Below are positions 47,559-58,957 of a DNA stretch of 64,000 nucleotides, one piece after another. Both the position numbers and the translations under genes were made by a program. Origin of the DNA: Rhyacophila brunnea (taxonomy: Eukaryota; Arthropoda; Insecta; Trichoptera; Rhyacophilidae); assembly GCA_022495005.1 (NCBI GenBank), contig JAGYXB010000200.1, positions 186,001 through 250,000 of the forward strand, given 5' to 3'. Within the stretch, counting starts at the first letter, position 1. Each line of letters begins with the position of its first letter. The notes beneath the pieces were generated by a model that was given only the letters and a program-made list of their open reading frames with translations, made no database searches and was not told the origin of the DNA.

Positions 47559-48603
47559 GTAGACGTAATAGTATCAGAGTATGCAGCTCTGTGACGTAGA
47601 AGACTTGATAATAATCTTTCATTATTATTATCTTTCATTATTATTATCCTACAGCTTTACCCGTTTTTGCGAGCGATTGTGTGCCTTATTCATCACGTCC
47701 GATGGGTTCAAACGCCAAACACACTAATTGAATGTTCGAAATTCAAATAGGTCATATAGTGTATGAAAGGAAGGGTTTTCCGAATTTAAGTTATCTTGCG
47801 ATATAATATTGATGTTTCTCTAAAGCTTTCCGGCACATACGTCACATTATTGACAATATGGGAATTTATTTTTTCACAATGTTTGCAACACTCTAACCGA
47901 CTAAACAAAAATGGCCGCTTTAAATTTAAAATGCGTTTTAACCGATATATACAATCAATTTTCACAAACTAATCATAATAAGATTGATCGATAAACATAT
48001 TAGAACTGATTTATTTAAATTTTTTTCAATTAAGTTCTCTGTTTATGTTAAGTTTCTACACCTCTGACGGAAATCAAGTCTTTTGACACTATAAATTTAT
48101 TACGCTATGTATACTAACATACGGTATTTCAATTGACTCACCACATATTTACTTATGAGATGCATTCGAGTGACTGTAAGTTGAAGTGAGCACAATTTTA
48201 TATAACTTAACACAGTCACAAAAAAATCACTTTTAAAAACAAGGTAACATCCGTTATTATTTGTTGTTTATGTAAAAAACGACAGGTGATATTATTTACG
48301 TCTCCTAATGATTTAAAAATGCACATCACTATCACTCACATTTATAACAAGCACCCATAGATAACTATAAATATTCAAATAAACAATAACATTTATACTA
48401 ATTCCGATTAAAACTGATCATTTCATTGAAACGCGGGCGTACGACATATCGGCGTTTTACGATACCAAGGAAAATTTTAAAATATGATGTCACTTTTGTT
48501 TTTTTTTTGTAAGGCTGTTGAATCAATTTTTATTTTGAACCAATGAAACTTATATACATTTAATTAGCTCATTATAACCCAAAAATATTTAAAAGGTATC
48601 AAC

Positions 48604-49861
48604 CAGTGTTGCCAACTAACATTTTAAAAGTTCAGTAGATTTTTTGATTTTTTCTTCAAAATACCATTGATTGACAAAATGTATGAAATTCAACGATTGT
48701 GTTTGGTGAAAGCGTGCATATTGATATAATCTCACAAGTGTCTTTTAAAAAATCATGTAAAAAGTGACTTTTGTTCATCACAAATATCATTATTTCTTCT
48801 TTTCCTGACAACAATTTCAGTAGATCTAATGAAATTCCAGTAGACATGGCAACACTGACTATGCGATCAACCCAGTGTTGCCAAGTCAAAATTTAAAAAT
48901 TCAGTAGATAGACATGGCAACACTGACTATGCGATCAACCCAGCAGTGTTGCCATGTCTACTGAAATTTGCCAATATACTGAATTTTTGATATTTTTTCG
49001 AAATTCAAGAAATCTACTGTTATTTGTGTTTCTCCATAATTGTAAATTAACTGATGATTCTTTCAATAATAAACTTGAAATGATTTACGCATGACCTTTT
49101 TTGATGTTATACACTTCTAAATTTACATAAAAAGCATTGTAACTCTACCCAAGAGCGCCATTTTACCCATTAATATCATCATTGTTTACAGTAAATTAAT
49201 ATTATTAGTTATTGTTATTCTTATTAGTTTATATCATATCTAATAAACCACATTTTTCAAAATCTTCTGAAATTTTAAATTTTGACTTGGCTACACTGGG
49301 TTGCAGTGTTGCCAAGTCAAAATTTAAAAATTCAGTAGATAGAGATGGCAACACTGACTATGCGATCAACCCGGTGTTGCCAAGTCAAAATTTAAAAAAA
49401 ATCAGTAGATAGACATGGCAACACTGACTATGCGATCAACCCAGTGTTGCCAAGTCAAAATTTAAAATTTCAGTAGATTTTGACAAAAAATTCAGTAGAT
49501 TTCATAAAATATCAGTAGATTTTGAAAAATGTGGTTTATTAGATATGATTTAAAACTAATAAGAATAACAATAACTAATAATTTTAATTTACTGTAAGCA
49601 ATGATGATATTAATGGGTAAAATGGCGCTCTTGGGTAGAGTTACAATGCTTTTTATGTCAATTTAGAAGTGTATAACATCAAAAAACGTCATGCGTAAAT
49701 AATTTAAGTTTATTATTGAAAGAATCATCAGTTAATTTACAATTATGGAGAAACACAAATATCAGTAGATTTCTTGAATTTCGAAAAAAAATCAAAAATT
49801 CAGTATATTGGCAAAAAATATCAGTTGATCTACTGAAATGTAAGTAGACATGGCAACACTG
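48604..49861. repeat. Array of CAGTGTTGCCA-ended mini-transposons, copy 1
   Basis: Units begin CAGTGTTGCCA and end TGGCAACACTG. Some are about 53 bases (end-to-end), others about 250 to 420 with the same ends and interiors full of TCAGTAGAT words. Units are separated by ACTATGCGATCAACC or a piece of it; ATCAAC(C) also abuts the first and last unit. CAGTG ends and a recurring junction word suggest hAT-like MITEs and their internal-deletion forms, multiplied together. Frames inside (e.g. minus 48656-48889) are incidental. Confidence 0.65.
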
Positions 49862-50046
49862 GATCAACCATAGAATATTATGTCAAAATTTAATAACGTA
49901 ACATTTTTTTTATGGCTGTTTTTTAAACCAATGAAACTTATAAACATTCAATTGAATTGGCTCATATAACCCAAAAATATTTAAAAGGTATTCAACAATA
50001 ATTGGTGTTATACATATTATTTAAATCATTATCAACGAGGATCAAT

Positions 50047-50900
50047 CCACTGCTGGATAAAGGCCTCCCTAGCCTGATTCTATTCCTTTCTGTCATTTGA
50101 ATTCCTTTATTTATCAAAATCGGTGATATTATATTTATCCTCATATTTATATCGTCATCATAATCATCGACTTGAACCAATCCACTGCTGGATAAAGGCC
50201 TCCTTATCCTGATTCTCCTCCTTTCTGTCATTTGAATTGCTGTGTTTATCAAAATCGGTGATATTATAATTATCTACATATTCGTATCGTTATCATCATC
50301 ATCATCAACTAGGATCAATCCACTGCTGGATGAAGGGTTCCACAACCTGATTCTACTACTAGCAGTTAAACGAATTTGTGATACTATACCTATTTATATC
50401 ATCCTTATCAACATCGACCTGAACCAATCCACTGCTGGATTAAGGCCTCCCTAGCCTGATTCTATACTTTTCTGCATTTTAATTACTGTATTTATCAAAA
50501 ATCGGTGATATTATATTTATCTACATATTCATATTGTCATTATCATCATCGACCTGAACCAATCCACCGCTGGATAAAGCCCTCCCTAGCCTGATTCTAC
50601 TCCTTTCTGTCTTTTGAATTGCTGTATTTATCAAAATCGGTGAAATTATATTTATCTACATATTCATATCGTTATCATCATCATGATCATCAACTAGGAT
50701 CAATCCACTGATGGATGAAGGGTTCTCTAGCCTGATTCTATTCCTTTCTGTCATTTGAATTGCTGTATTTATCAAAACCGGTGATATTATATTTATCTAC
50801 ATACTCATATCGTTATCATCATCATCATCAACTAGGATCAATCCACTGCTGGATGAAGGATTTCGCAACCTCATTCTACTACTATCAGCGAAATGTCAAA
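50047..50900 (+). repeat. Minisatellite of 109-141 bp units, seven copies
   Basis: CCACTGCTGGAT or a near match recurs at 50047, 50182, 50320, 50429, 50564, 50705 and 50843, each followed by GAAGGGTT or AAGGCCTCC and CTGATTCTA, then TATTTATCAAAATCGGTGAT and a TATCATCATC run. On the minus strand one frame reads EAFIQQWID, like the end of a non-LTR reverse transcriptase (EAY.QQW), followed by a (GAT)n tail. The unit may therefore be a retrotransposon 3' terminus that became tandemly amplified. Confidence 0.75.
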
Positions 50901-51021
50901 CTGTCTGGACGTGAATAAAAAACCCACCCCGAAGAGAAAACTATGGCGCCATCTATGCATACTTCACAATTATATTAAAATCCAACACCGCCAAGCCGTC
51001 TGCAAGACCTAGCGAGACAGA

Positions 51022-51048
51022 CTGGCGAGAGCCAGCTGGCTCAGCTAG
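51022..51048 (+). other. Helitron-type 3' hairpin and CTAG end
   Basis: CTGGC, loop GAGA, GCCAG, then CTGGCTCAG and CTAG. GAGCCAGCTGGCTC is in addition a perfect palindrome overlapping the hairpin. The identical block ends the second copy at 55063-55089. Confidence 0.7.
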
Positions 51049-52019
51049 TCTCCTATATATTATTATCCTACAGCTTTCCCGATGTTTGGCCAGCGATTGT
51101 GTGCCTTATTCGTCACGTCCGATGGGTTCAAACGTCAAACACACTAATTCAATGTTCGAAATTCAAATAGGTCATATAGAGTATGAAAGGAAGGGTTTTC
51201 CGAATTTAAGTTATCTTGCGATATAATATTGATGTTTCTCTAAAGCTTTCCGGCACATACGTCACTTTATTGACAATATGGGAATTTATTTTTTCACAAT
51301 GTTTGCAACACTCGAACCAACTAAACAAATATGGCCGCTTTAAATTTAAAATGCGTTTTAACCGATATATACAATCAATTTTCACAAACTAATCATAATA
51401 AGATTAATCGATAAACATATTAGAACTGATTTATTTAAATTTTTATGAATTAAGTTCTTTGTTTAAGTTAAGTTTCTACACCTCTGACGGAAATCAAGTC
51501 TTTTGACACTATAAATTTATTGCGCTATGTATACTAACATACGGTATTTCAACTGACTCACTACATATTTACTCAGATGCATTCGAGTGACTATAAGTTG
51601 AAGTGAGCACAATTTTATATAACTTAACACAGTCACGAAAAAATCACTTTTAAAAACTAGGTAACATCCGTCATTATTTGTTGTTTATGTAAAAAACGAC
51701 AGGTGATATTATTTACGTCTTATAATGATTTAAAAATGCACAGCACTATATAATAACTCGCATTTATAACAAGCACCCATAGATAACTATAAATATTCAA
51801 ATAAACAATAACATTTATACGAATTCCGATTAAAACTGATCATTTCATTGAAACGCGGGCGTACGACATATCGGCGTTTTACGATACCAAGGAAAATTTT
51901 AAAATATGTCACTTTTGTTTTTTTTTTGTAAGGCTGATGAATCAATTTTTTTGAAACAATGAAACTTATATACATTTAATTAGCTCATTATAACCCAAAA
52001 ATATTTAAAAGGTATCAAC

Positions 52020-53775
52020 CAGTGCTGCCAACTAACATTTTCAAAGTTCAGTAGATTTTTTGATTTTTTCTTCAAAACACCATTGATTGACAAAATGTAT
52101 GAAATTCAACGATTGTGTTTGGTGAAAGCGTGCATATTGACATAATCTCACAAGTGTCTTTTAAAAAATCATGAAAAAGTGACTTTTGTTCATCACAAAT
52201 ATCATAATTTCTTCTTTTCCTGACAAAAATTTCAGTAGATCTACTGAAATTTCAGTAGACATGGCAACACTCGATCAACCCAGTGTTGCCAAATTAAAAT
52301 TTAAAAACTCAGTAGATGGACATGGCGACACTGACTATGCGACCAACCCAGTGCTGCCAAGTCAAAATTTAAAATTTCAGTAGATTTTGACAAAAAATTC
52401 AGTAGGTTTCATAAAATATCAGTAGATTTTGAAAAATGTGGTTTATTAGATATGATTTAAAACTAATAAGAATAACAATAACTAATAATATTAATTTATT
52501 GTAAAATATGATGATATTAATGGGTAAAATGGCGCTCTTGGGTAGAGTTACAATGCTTTTTATGTCAATTTAGAAGTGTATAACATTAAAAAAGGTCATG
52601 CCTAAATCATTTCAAGTTTTTTATTAAAAGAATCATCAGTTTATTTACAATTATGGAGAAACACAAATATCAGTAGATTTCTTGAATTTCGAAAAAAAAT
52701 AAAAAATTCAGTATATTGGCAAAAAATATCAGTTGATCTACTGAAATTTCAGTAGACATGGCAACACTGACTATGCGATCAACCCAGTGTTGCCAAGTCA
52801 AAATTTAAAAATTTAGTAGATAGACATGGCAACACTGACTTTGCGATCAATCCAGTGTTGCCAAGTCAAAATTTAAAATTTTAGTAGAGTTTGACAAAAA
52901 ATTCAGTAGATTTCATAAAATATCAGTAGATTTTGAAAAATGTGTTTATTAGATATGATTTAAAACTAACAAGAATAACAATAACTAATAATATTAATTT
53001 ATTCTAAACAATGATAATATTAATGGGTAAAATGGCGCTCTTGGGTAGAGTTACAATGCTTTTTATGTCAATTTAAAAGTGTATAACATCAAAAAAGGTC
53101 ATGCGTAAATAATTTCAAGTTTATTATTAAAAGAATCATCAGTTAATTTACAATTATGGAGAAACACAAATATCAGTAGATTTCTTGAATTTCGAAAAAA
53201 AATAAAAAATTTAGTATATTGGCAAAAAATATCAGTTGATCTACTGAAATTTCAGTAGACATGGCAACACTAACTATGCGATCAACCCAGTGTTGCCAAG
53301 TCAAAATTTAAAAATTTAGTAGATAGACATGGCAACACTGACTATGCGATCAATCCAGTGTTGCCAAGTCAAAATTTAAAATTTTAGTAGAGTTTGACAA
53401 AAAATTCAGTAGATTTCATAAAATATCAGTAGATTTTGAAAAATGTGTTTTATTAGATATGATTTAAAACTAATAAGAATAACAATAACTAATAATATTA
53501 ATTTATTCTAAGCAATGATAATATTAATGGTAAAATGGCGCTCTTGGGTAGAGTTACAATGCTTTTTATGTCAATTTAAAAGTGTATAACATCAAAAAAG
53601 GTCATGCGTAAATAATTTCAAGTTTATTATTAAAAGAATCATCAGTTAATTTACAATTATGGAGAAACACAAATATCAGTAGATTTCTTGAATTTCGAAA
53701 AAAAATCAAAAACTCAGTATATTGGCAAAAAATATCAGTTGATCTACTGAAATTTCAGTAGACATGGCAACACTG
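52020..53775. repeat. Mini-transposon array, copy 2, with 504-bp higher-order unit
   Basis: Same unit types as in 48604-49861, but long plus short units form a higher-order repeat: the long unit starts at 52349, 52853 and 53356, a period of 503 to 504 bases. Junction words GACTATGCGATCAACCC recur between units. The long unit keeps ATGGCGCTCTTGGGTAGAG in all copies. Confidence 0.7.
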
Positions 53776-53959
53776 GATCAACCATAGAATATTATTTCAA
53801 AATTTGATAACGTAACATTTTTTTATGGCTGTTAAATGATAATTTTTTAAACCAATGAAACTTATATACATTCAAGCTCATATAACCCAAAAATATTCAA
53901 AAGGTATTCAACAATAATTGGTGTTATACATATTATTTAAATCATCAACCAGGATCAAT

Positions 53960-54905
53960 CCACTGCTGGATAAAGGCCTCCCTAACCTGATTCTATTCCT
54001 TTCTGTCATTTGAATTCCTGTATTTATCAAAATCGGTGATATTATATTTATCCTCATATTCATATCGTCATCATAATCATCGACCTGAAAACCAATCCAC
54101 TGCTGGATAAAGGCCTCCCTACCCTGATTCTACTCCTTTCTTTCATTTGAATTGCTGTATTTATCAAAATCGGTGATATTATAATTATCTACATATTCGT
54201 ATCGTTATCATCATCATCATCAACTTAGGATCAATCCACTGCTGGATGAAGGGTTCCGCAACCTAATTCTACCACTAGCAGTTAAACAAATTTGTGATAC
54301 TATACCTATTTATATCATCCTTATCAACATCGACCTGAACCAATCCACTGCTGGATTAAGGCCTCCCTAGCTTGATTCTATTCCTTTCTGCATTTTAATT
54401 GCTGTATTTATCAAAATCGGTGATATTATATTTATCTACATATTCATATTGTCATTATCATCATCGACCTAAACCAATCCACTGCTGGATAAAGGCCTCC
54501 TTAGCCTGATTCTACTCCTTTCTGTCTTTTGAATTGCTGTATTTATCAAAATCGGTGAAATTATATTTATCTACATATTTATATCGGTATCATCATCAAC
54601 TAGGATCAATCCACTGCTGGATGAAGGGTTCATTAGCCTGATTCTATTCCTTTCTGTCATTTGAATTGCTGTATTTATCAAAATCGGTGATATTATATTT
54701 ATCTACATATTAATATCGTCATCGTCACCATCGACCTGATCCAATCCACTGCTGGATAAAGGCCTCCTTACCCATATTCTACTCCTTTCTGTCATTTGAA
54801 TTGCTGTATTTATCAAAATTGGTGATATTATATTTATCTACATACTCATATCATTATCATCATCATCATCAACTAGGATCAATCCACTGCTAGATGAAGG
54901 ATTCC
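53960..54905 (+). repeat. Minisatellite of 109-139 bp units, eight copies
   Basis: CCACTGCTGGAT or CCACTGCTAGAT starts at 53960, 54097, 54236, 54345, 54479, 54611, 54746 and 54884, one more unit than in the first element. Unit order and variant pattern (GAAGGGTT versus AAGGCCTCC) follow copy 1, so the array was already present before the element duplicated and then gained or lost a unit. Confidence 0.75.
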
Positions 54906-55212
54906 GCAACCTCATTCTACTACTATCAGCGAAATGTCAAACTGTCTGACGTGAATAAAAAAACCCATCCCGACGAGAAAACTATGGCGCCATCTATGCA
55001 TACTTCACAATTATATTAAAATCCAACACCGCCAAGCCGTCTGCAAGACCTAGCGAGACAGACTGGCGAGAGCCAGCTGGCTCAGCTAGTATTATATAAA
55101 TTGGTCTATATAGCCACTATGTTAGCCCAATATAATATAATTTTAAATTATGTGTTGTTATAGTTGGGAGACGAAGAATCTAATGATAAATAACTATAGA
55201 GAAAGTTTAATA

Positions 55213-55650
55213 TTTTACAAGGTTTTTCTTAGCTCGTATTCTTGTTTGTCCGGTACAAATCTTGCAATCGATTTTAAACTAACTTCCCGACTAGCTAGAC
55301 ATTTGAAACTTTTAGAATATATCAGAACACGATGCTAATGCATTTTTTAATACTTTTAGCCATCTTTAAGTAGAATTGAATTCATTTTCAGTTAATTCTG
55401 TTTTATATGAAAAGTTATTTTGACACCATTATTGGTTGCTAGGGGGTCTGGGGTCCTAGAAACTAAATTATTAATATATACGTGCGTTACAATAGAAATC
55501 AATGTGACATGTCAAAATGACATTTCAGTATTATTTCTATCAAGTACAATTTTTTTTGATCGTTTAAACTAGTCAATTTAAGTTTATATGATTCAACAGA
55601 AAATTTAAAAACGTTGTATATAAGAAGTTCTTTTTATCTTGTAATTATTT
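55213..55650 (+). repeat. Interspersed repeat family C, copy 3
   Basis: Collinear with 2670-3145: TTGTTTGTCCGG, CTTCCCGACTAGCTAGAC, CAGAACACGATGC, ATTGGTTGCTAGGGG, ATATACGTGCGTTAC and the shared end TTTTTATCTTGTAATTATTT. A 62-codon frame over its start is not preserved in copy 1. Confidence 0.7.
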
Positions 55651-56150
55651 AAGATCAAGACAAACAGTATACAAATTTTAATAAATATTCTTTGAATTAG
55701 AGCGTGATAATCCCCGGTGAGGTGCGAGCTCCCGACTGTCCTTGTTTACTATTCATAACGCGGCACGCTACATACCTTAGGCACCATTTCTCGGATTTCC
55801 AGGAGCAGATAAAATGTTTGTTACAGACCGTATGCCTAGTGTTGGACATTTATCACACACTTGTATTTAATAAAATAACTATTTATCTCCGATGCAGCCA
55901 AATCCTTGTTATAAGACCGTCGAAGCCGATTTCAGCCTAACCATACAAATGGGTGTCAATTTCTGTGATAAAACTATGTTTAGCGTCCATTTTTACATGC
56001 CATAAAAACTAACGAACCATGCAGTCTATTGTTAAAGTGGGATATTGTTTTGAAAGTGCGTTCCTTGGTATCTCAATCCATGTGTTTATTTATTAAGACA
56101 AGCCTTATATAACTTATTTACTCATGACCTTAAAATGTTTCCTCAAATAA
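55651..56150. other. Unique DNA with unassigned 78-codon frame
   Basis: The plus-strand frame 55704-55940 (starting MIIPGEVRAP) has mixed codon content, but I recognise no domain. It may be a decayed coding fragment. Confidence 0.25.
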
Positions 56151-56273
56151 ATGGTATGGGACCAAGAAATCCTGCGTTGGAACTGGATTAGAAAACCACA
56201 GTACCTCGACCATATTATCAGGGGAAAGAAGTACAGAAATCTTCAACTTATTGCTCTGGAAAACATTAATTAA
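56151..56273 (+). pseudogene. RTE-like reverse-transcriptase fragment, 40 codons
   Basis: The frame MVWDQEILRWNWIRKPQYLD is followed by HIIRGKKYRNLQLIALENIN and a stop. (Q)EIL then (R)K..YLGHI.RG.KY..LQLI is a conserved segment downstream of the polymerase domain in RTE/BovB-type and related non-LTR elements. It is short and isolated, so a dead fragment. Confidence 0.6.
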
Positions 56274-56465
56274 AATAAAATACTATATTATTTCTTGTAA
56301 TTATCAAGATCTAGTTACAATGCCTAATTGAAATGAATTAAATAAATTCCGAATATTCCGATGAATAATTAAAATTTTGTGGAATGTACCTACTACAAAT
56401 TGTGTTTTATTTTAATGAATAAAAAATATGTTTAGATAAATATTTAACGAATACTGAAAAAAAGT

Positions 56466-56475
56466 AAAAAAAAAT
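56466..56475 (-). terminator. RNA polymerase III T-run terminator
   Basis: On the minus strand a run of T's begins two bases after the tRNA-Asn discriminator base, the usual stop signal of eukaryotic tRNA genes. Confidence 0.8.
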
Positions 56476-56492
56476 CGCCCCCGGGTGGGCTC

Positions 56493-56528
<36 letters not shown>

Positions 56529-56547
56529 GCCATTGCGCCACGAAGGC
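56476..56547 (-). tRNA. tRNA-Asn (anticodon GTT)
   Basis: Reads asparagine codons AAC and AAU in cytosolic translation. The minus strand gives acceptor GCCTTCG / CGGGGGC (two G-T pairs), D stem GCGC/GCGC, anticodon stem TTCGG/CCGAA with loop CTGTTAA (anticodon GTT at 56513-56515), variable loop AGGTT and T arm GGTGG-TTCGAGC-CCACC with a perfect B box. Discriminator G, no intron, no encoded CCA, 72 bases. The D loop AATGGCA is a base or two shorter than the usual animal tRNA-Asn loop, but keeps GG. A T-run follows. All stems are intact, so it is probably functional. Unlike the SINE heads in the window, it has no retroposon tail. Confidence 0.93.
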
Positions 56548-57796
56548 CTATATTTGCAGTGAGAATAATAAAAAAATGCTAAAATAAATTTATTAGGTAA
56601 GTATCAATCTTTCAACAATATAATAATTTTATTCATACCGATAAGTCTTATCGTAATTCATTTATTATCTAAAACAGTAAACTCAATCTTATTGAAGTAT
56701 TTCACTTTATTTATGTAAGTATGATAAACAATATTGTTTGTGAATTTAAATGCAGATTATTAATGCTATATTTTTTAAGATAATTAAAACAGCTAATATA
56801 ACTTAAAATGAAACATAATATATTATAATAATTATTCTACATTATTTAGTATTATCATCAAGGCCGGTTTCATCAATAATTTCAATGTGATTATGACAAT
56901 TTTAAAACTATTTATAATGAAAATTAGCTGTATTATTAAATTTATATTATATTATTATGATAATAAAAAAATGGAAAAAGGAAATGTGAAATATGTACGA
57001 CATTATTGTGTTTTATTTAAACAATGAACACAATCTTTTCAGTAAATATTAACAGTTAACACCATTAAATAAATAGGTATTTATACTCTTAAATTGTTTT
57101 GTTACAACTCAAAAACTACTAGGTAGACTAATATTGACGAAACGTGCATGTTGGTAATCATTGTAATAGAGTTTCTTCTAATATATTAAAAGGTTCAGAA
57201 GTTACAAGATGTAATTTCCCGAAAATAACGCGCATTCAACAAATTATCATGAGTAGATAAAGTGGTCAAATAGCAGCGGTAGAGTGGTGAGGCGGTGTTT
57301 AGGTAAGCAGGCGCGCGCTTGAATCCAACCATTGTGTATGCAGGTGGATAAATATTGTTTAAGGGCGGACGTGCTCAGCGTGGGTCAAAATGGAGCTTTT
57401 GGAGTGAAAGAGAGGAAATGGAGTTTCCACTCACCATAGATAATGTTTCTGCGGTGTTTCGAAGTGATAAGACTTAAGTCTTTGCTGCGTGAAAGTATAC
57501 TCACCCATATAGTACATAAACATCAGAAATACATCGTATATTTGAATTCAATCTTCTAATACGATTTACTCAATACTAATAAATCTCACTTACAATAACT
57601 TACAATTAGGGTGATGAAGCTTTGGCGATTGTCGCTGGTTTTAGATTAAACCAGTATACAGATTAATGTCCATTACTGAGTTAAACTATCCAATATTATT
57701 ACATAAAATAAAACACTGTAATATGTAGTACTTATGTCACATAATCGAATTAGGTAATTGGAATTAATACAATTGTGTGGAATAATTAACTAATGC
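56548..57796. other. AT-rich DNA around one repeat G copy
   Basis: Besides 57258-57345, the segment GACGTGCTCAGCGTGGGTCA at 57367-57386 has a near twin at 62850-62869 (ACATGCTCAGCGTAGGTCAT), followed in both by AATGGAG. No gene is supported. Confidence 0.4.
57258..57345 (-). repeat. Small repeat family G, copy 3
   Basis: The minus strand reads TTGGATTCAAGCGCGCGCC, CGCCTCACCACTCTACCGC and TGCTATTTGACC, matching 3700-3785 over about 90 bases. Confidence 0.5.
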
Positions 57797-58227
57797 CAGT
57801 GACGTCCCTAGACAGAATGCCACCCCTAGGCAGTGCCAAAATGCCGCCTCATTCTTTATACAGTATTGTTTATCATCCTTTCATGACTCCAATATCTAAG
57901 AAATGCATTGTATGGATACATTACTAACAAAATTCAAAATATAGACTGTAATTTTTCGCAAATCTGCTCGTGTCGTTTATGGTCACCAAGAACGCCGAAG
58001 GAAAACGGAAGTAAACTAGTCATCGCAAACCCAACTAAAAATCACAGCCCTGTTAAACCATTTATATTAATTAATAAATTATGTTTCCAGCCAGTAAGAT
58101 GAATTTTTAATGGAACGATATTTTTGTTATTAAGTTTTGGTCGCTATTTCTCCTCGATTTGCCGCCCTTCGAGTAACTGCCGCCCCCAAGCGACGCTCTT
58201 TCTGCCTACCCCCACGGGACGTCACTG
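57797..58227. mobile_element. hAT-type element, 431 bp, perfect target duplication
   Basis: Ends CAGTGACGTCCC and, inverted, CAGTGACGTCCC are perfect. Both sides are flanked by ACTAATGC (57789-57796 and 58228-58235), a perfect 8-bp target duplication. Subterminal zones are rich in TGCCGCC and GCCACCCC words. A 64-codon frame (57908-58102) has no recognised transposase motif. The intact duplication suggests a comparatively recent insertion. Confidence 0.92.
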
Positions 58228-58957
58228 ACTAATGCGTAGTGTGTTCCATTTGAATTAATTAATCCACCAAGATGTGAAAGTTAACACCAACTTATATATT
58301 ATTTTCTTTCCAAGGTGGGTTGTGATTTATTTCATTTGAAAATTGTATGCATAATTAGTTAGGCGCGTAATAAAACATAGATTATGAAATCCAAAGAATG
58401 TTTTGATTTATTTGGAATATTAATATAAATTATGTTAGTTATTATCATTATTGGTGCGTGGTTGGCCTGTTAGGCAGGTCATAAAAAAAGATTGATTAAC
58501 TCTTGATGGTGTACGCAATTCACGACGCTTTAAGTGGAAAGTAATTTACTTTGCCGTAGTGAGAACAATCTTATTGTTCGTCTCCGACCTTTAGGCTATG
58601 ATTTTTTTTTAAACATTATAAAGATATAACATATATAACAAGTCGATGTAAATCTTTTATATACCTACGTCACTAATTATTAATTTAAAAATAATAAATT
58701 AAATCACTACTTGACTTTAAATAATGTTTTTTTATGATATTTTGATACATTATAATATATTTTCACTATTAATAATTTTTGATCGACATATTATTAGAAA
58801 TCACAAACAATTTTTAATATTTACATTGTACCAAGAAACGCGTTCTTCAAAATTCTTCTGTCACAGTAAATTTTTATATATTGTGGAATATATACATTAG
58901 TATCTTTTATTTATTTATAATAGAATGCTTTATTTACCAATAATTATGTATATTTAC
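58228..58957. other. AT-rich unique DNA, nothing recognised
   Basis: No repeat, RNA or coding frame is seen. Confidence 0.5.

Larger units (their letters stand above)
47647..51048 (+). mobile_element. Helitron-like non-autonomous element, tandem copy 1 (3.4 kb)
   Basis: Starts TCCTACAGCTTT after an A and ends CTAG (51045-51048) before a T, with the hairpin CTGGC-GAGA-GCCAG (51022-51035) ten bases before the end. TC start, CTRR end, 3' hairpin, no inverted repeats and A/T target are the Helitron hallmarks. Order inside: about 900 bases of unique sequence, a short direct repeat, the mini-transposon array (48604-49861), the direct repeat again, the minisatellite (50047-50900) and the terminal block. 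No Rep/helicase frame exists, so it is non-autonomous. The 5' end may lie 16 bases further left at TCTTTCATTATT (47631), so that boundary is uncertain. Confidence 0.7.
51066..55089 (+). mobile_element. Helitron-like non-autonomous element, tandem copy 2 (4.0 kb)
   Basis: Head-to-tail with copy 1, separated by only 17 bases (51049-51065), and nearly identical to it through the first 900 bases and the last 200. Starts TCCTACAGCTTT, ends with the same hairpin and CTAG (55086-55089) before T. It is longer because its mini-transposon array and minisatellite have more units. The spacer TCTCCTATATATTATTA could itself be the true 5' end, making the two elements directly adjoining. Small differences are scattered, so the duplication is recent but not brand new. 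Confidence 0.7.

Noticed and set aside
48656..48889. 77-codon minus-strand frame that partly recurs near 52.1 kb
   Set aside because: It recurs because the DNA is duplicated; small indels between copies break the frame and no domain is visible.
49992..50454. Repetitive frames in the minisatellite (RRPLSSSGL pattern)
   Set aside because: The pattern follows the DNA repeat period; unit lengths not divisible by three disrupt any long protein.
50047..54905. CRISPR-like appearance of the repeat array
   Set aside because: Units are over 100 bp, diverged along their whole length, and without unique spacers of constant size; the sequence is eukaryotic.
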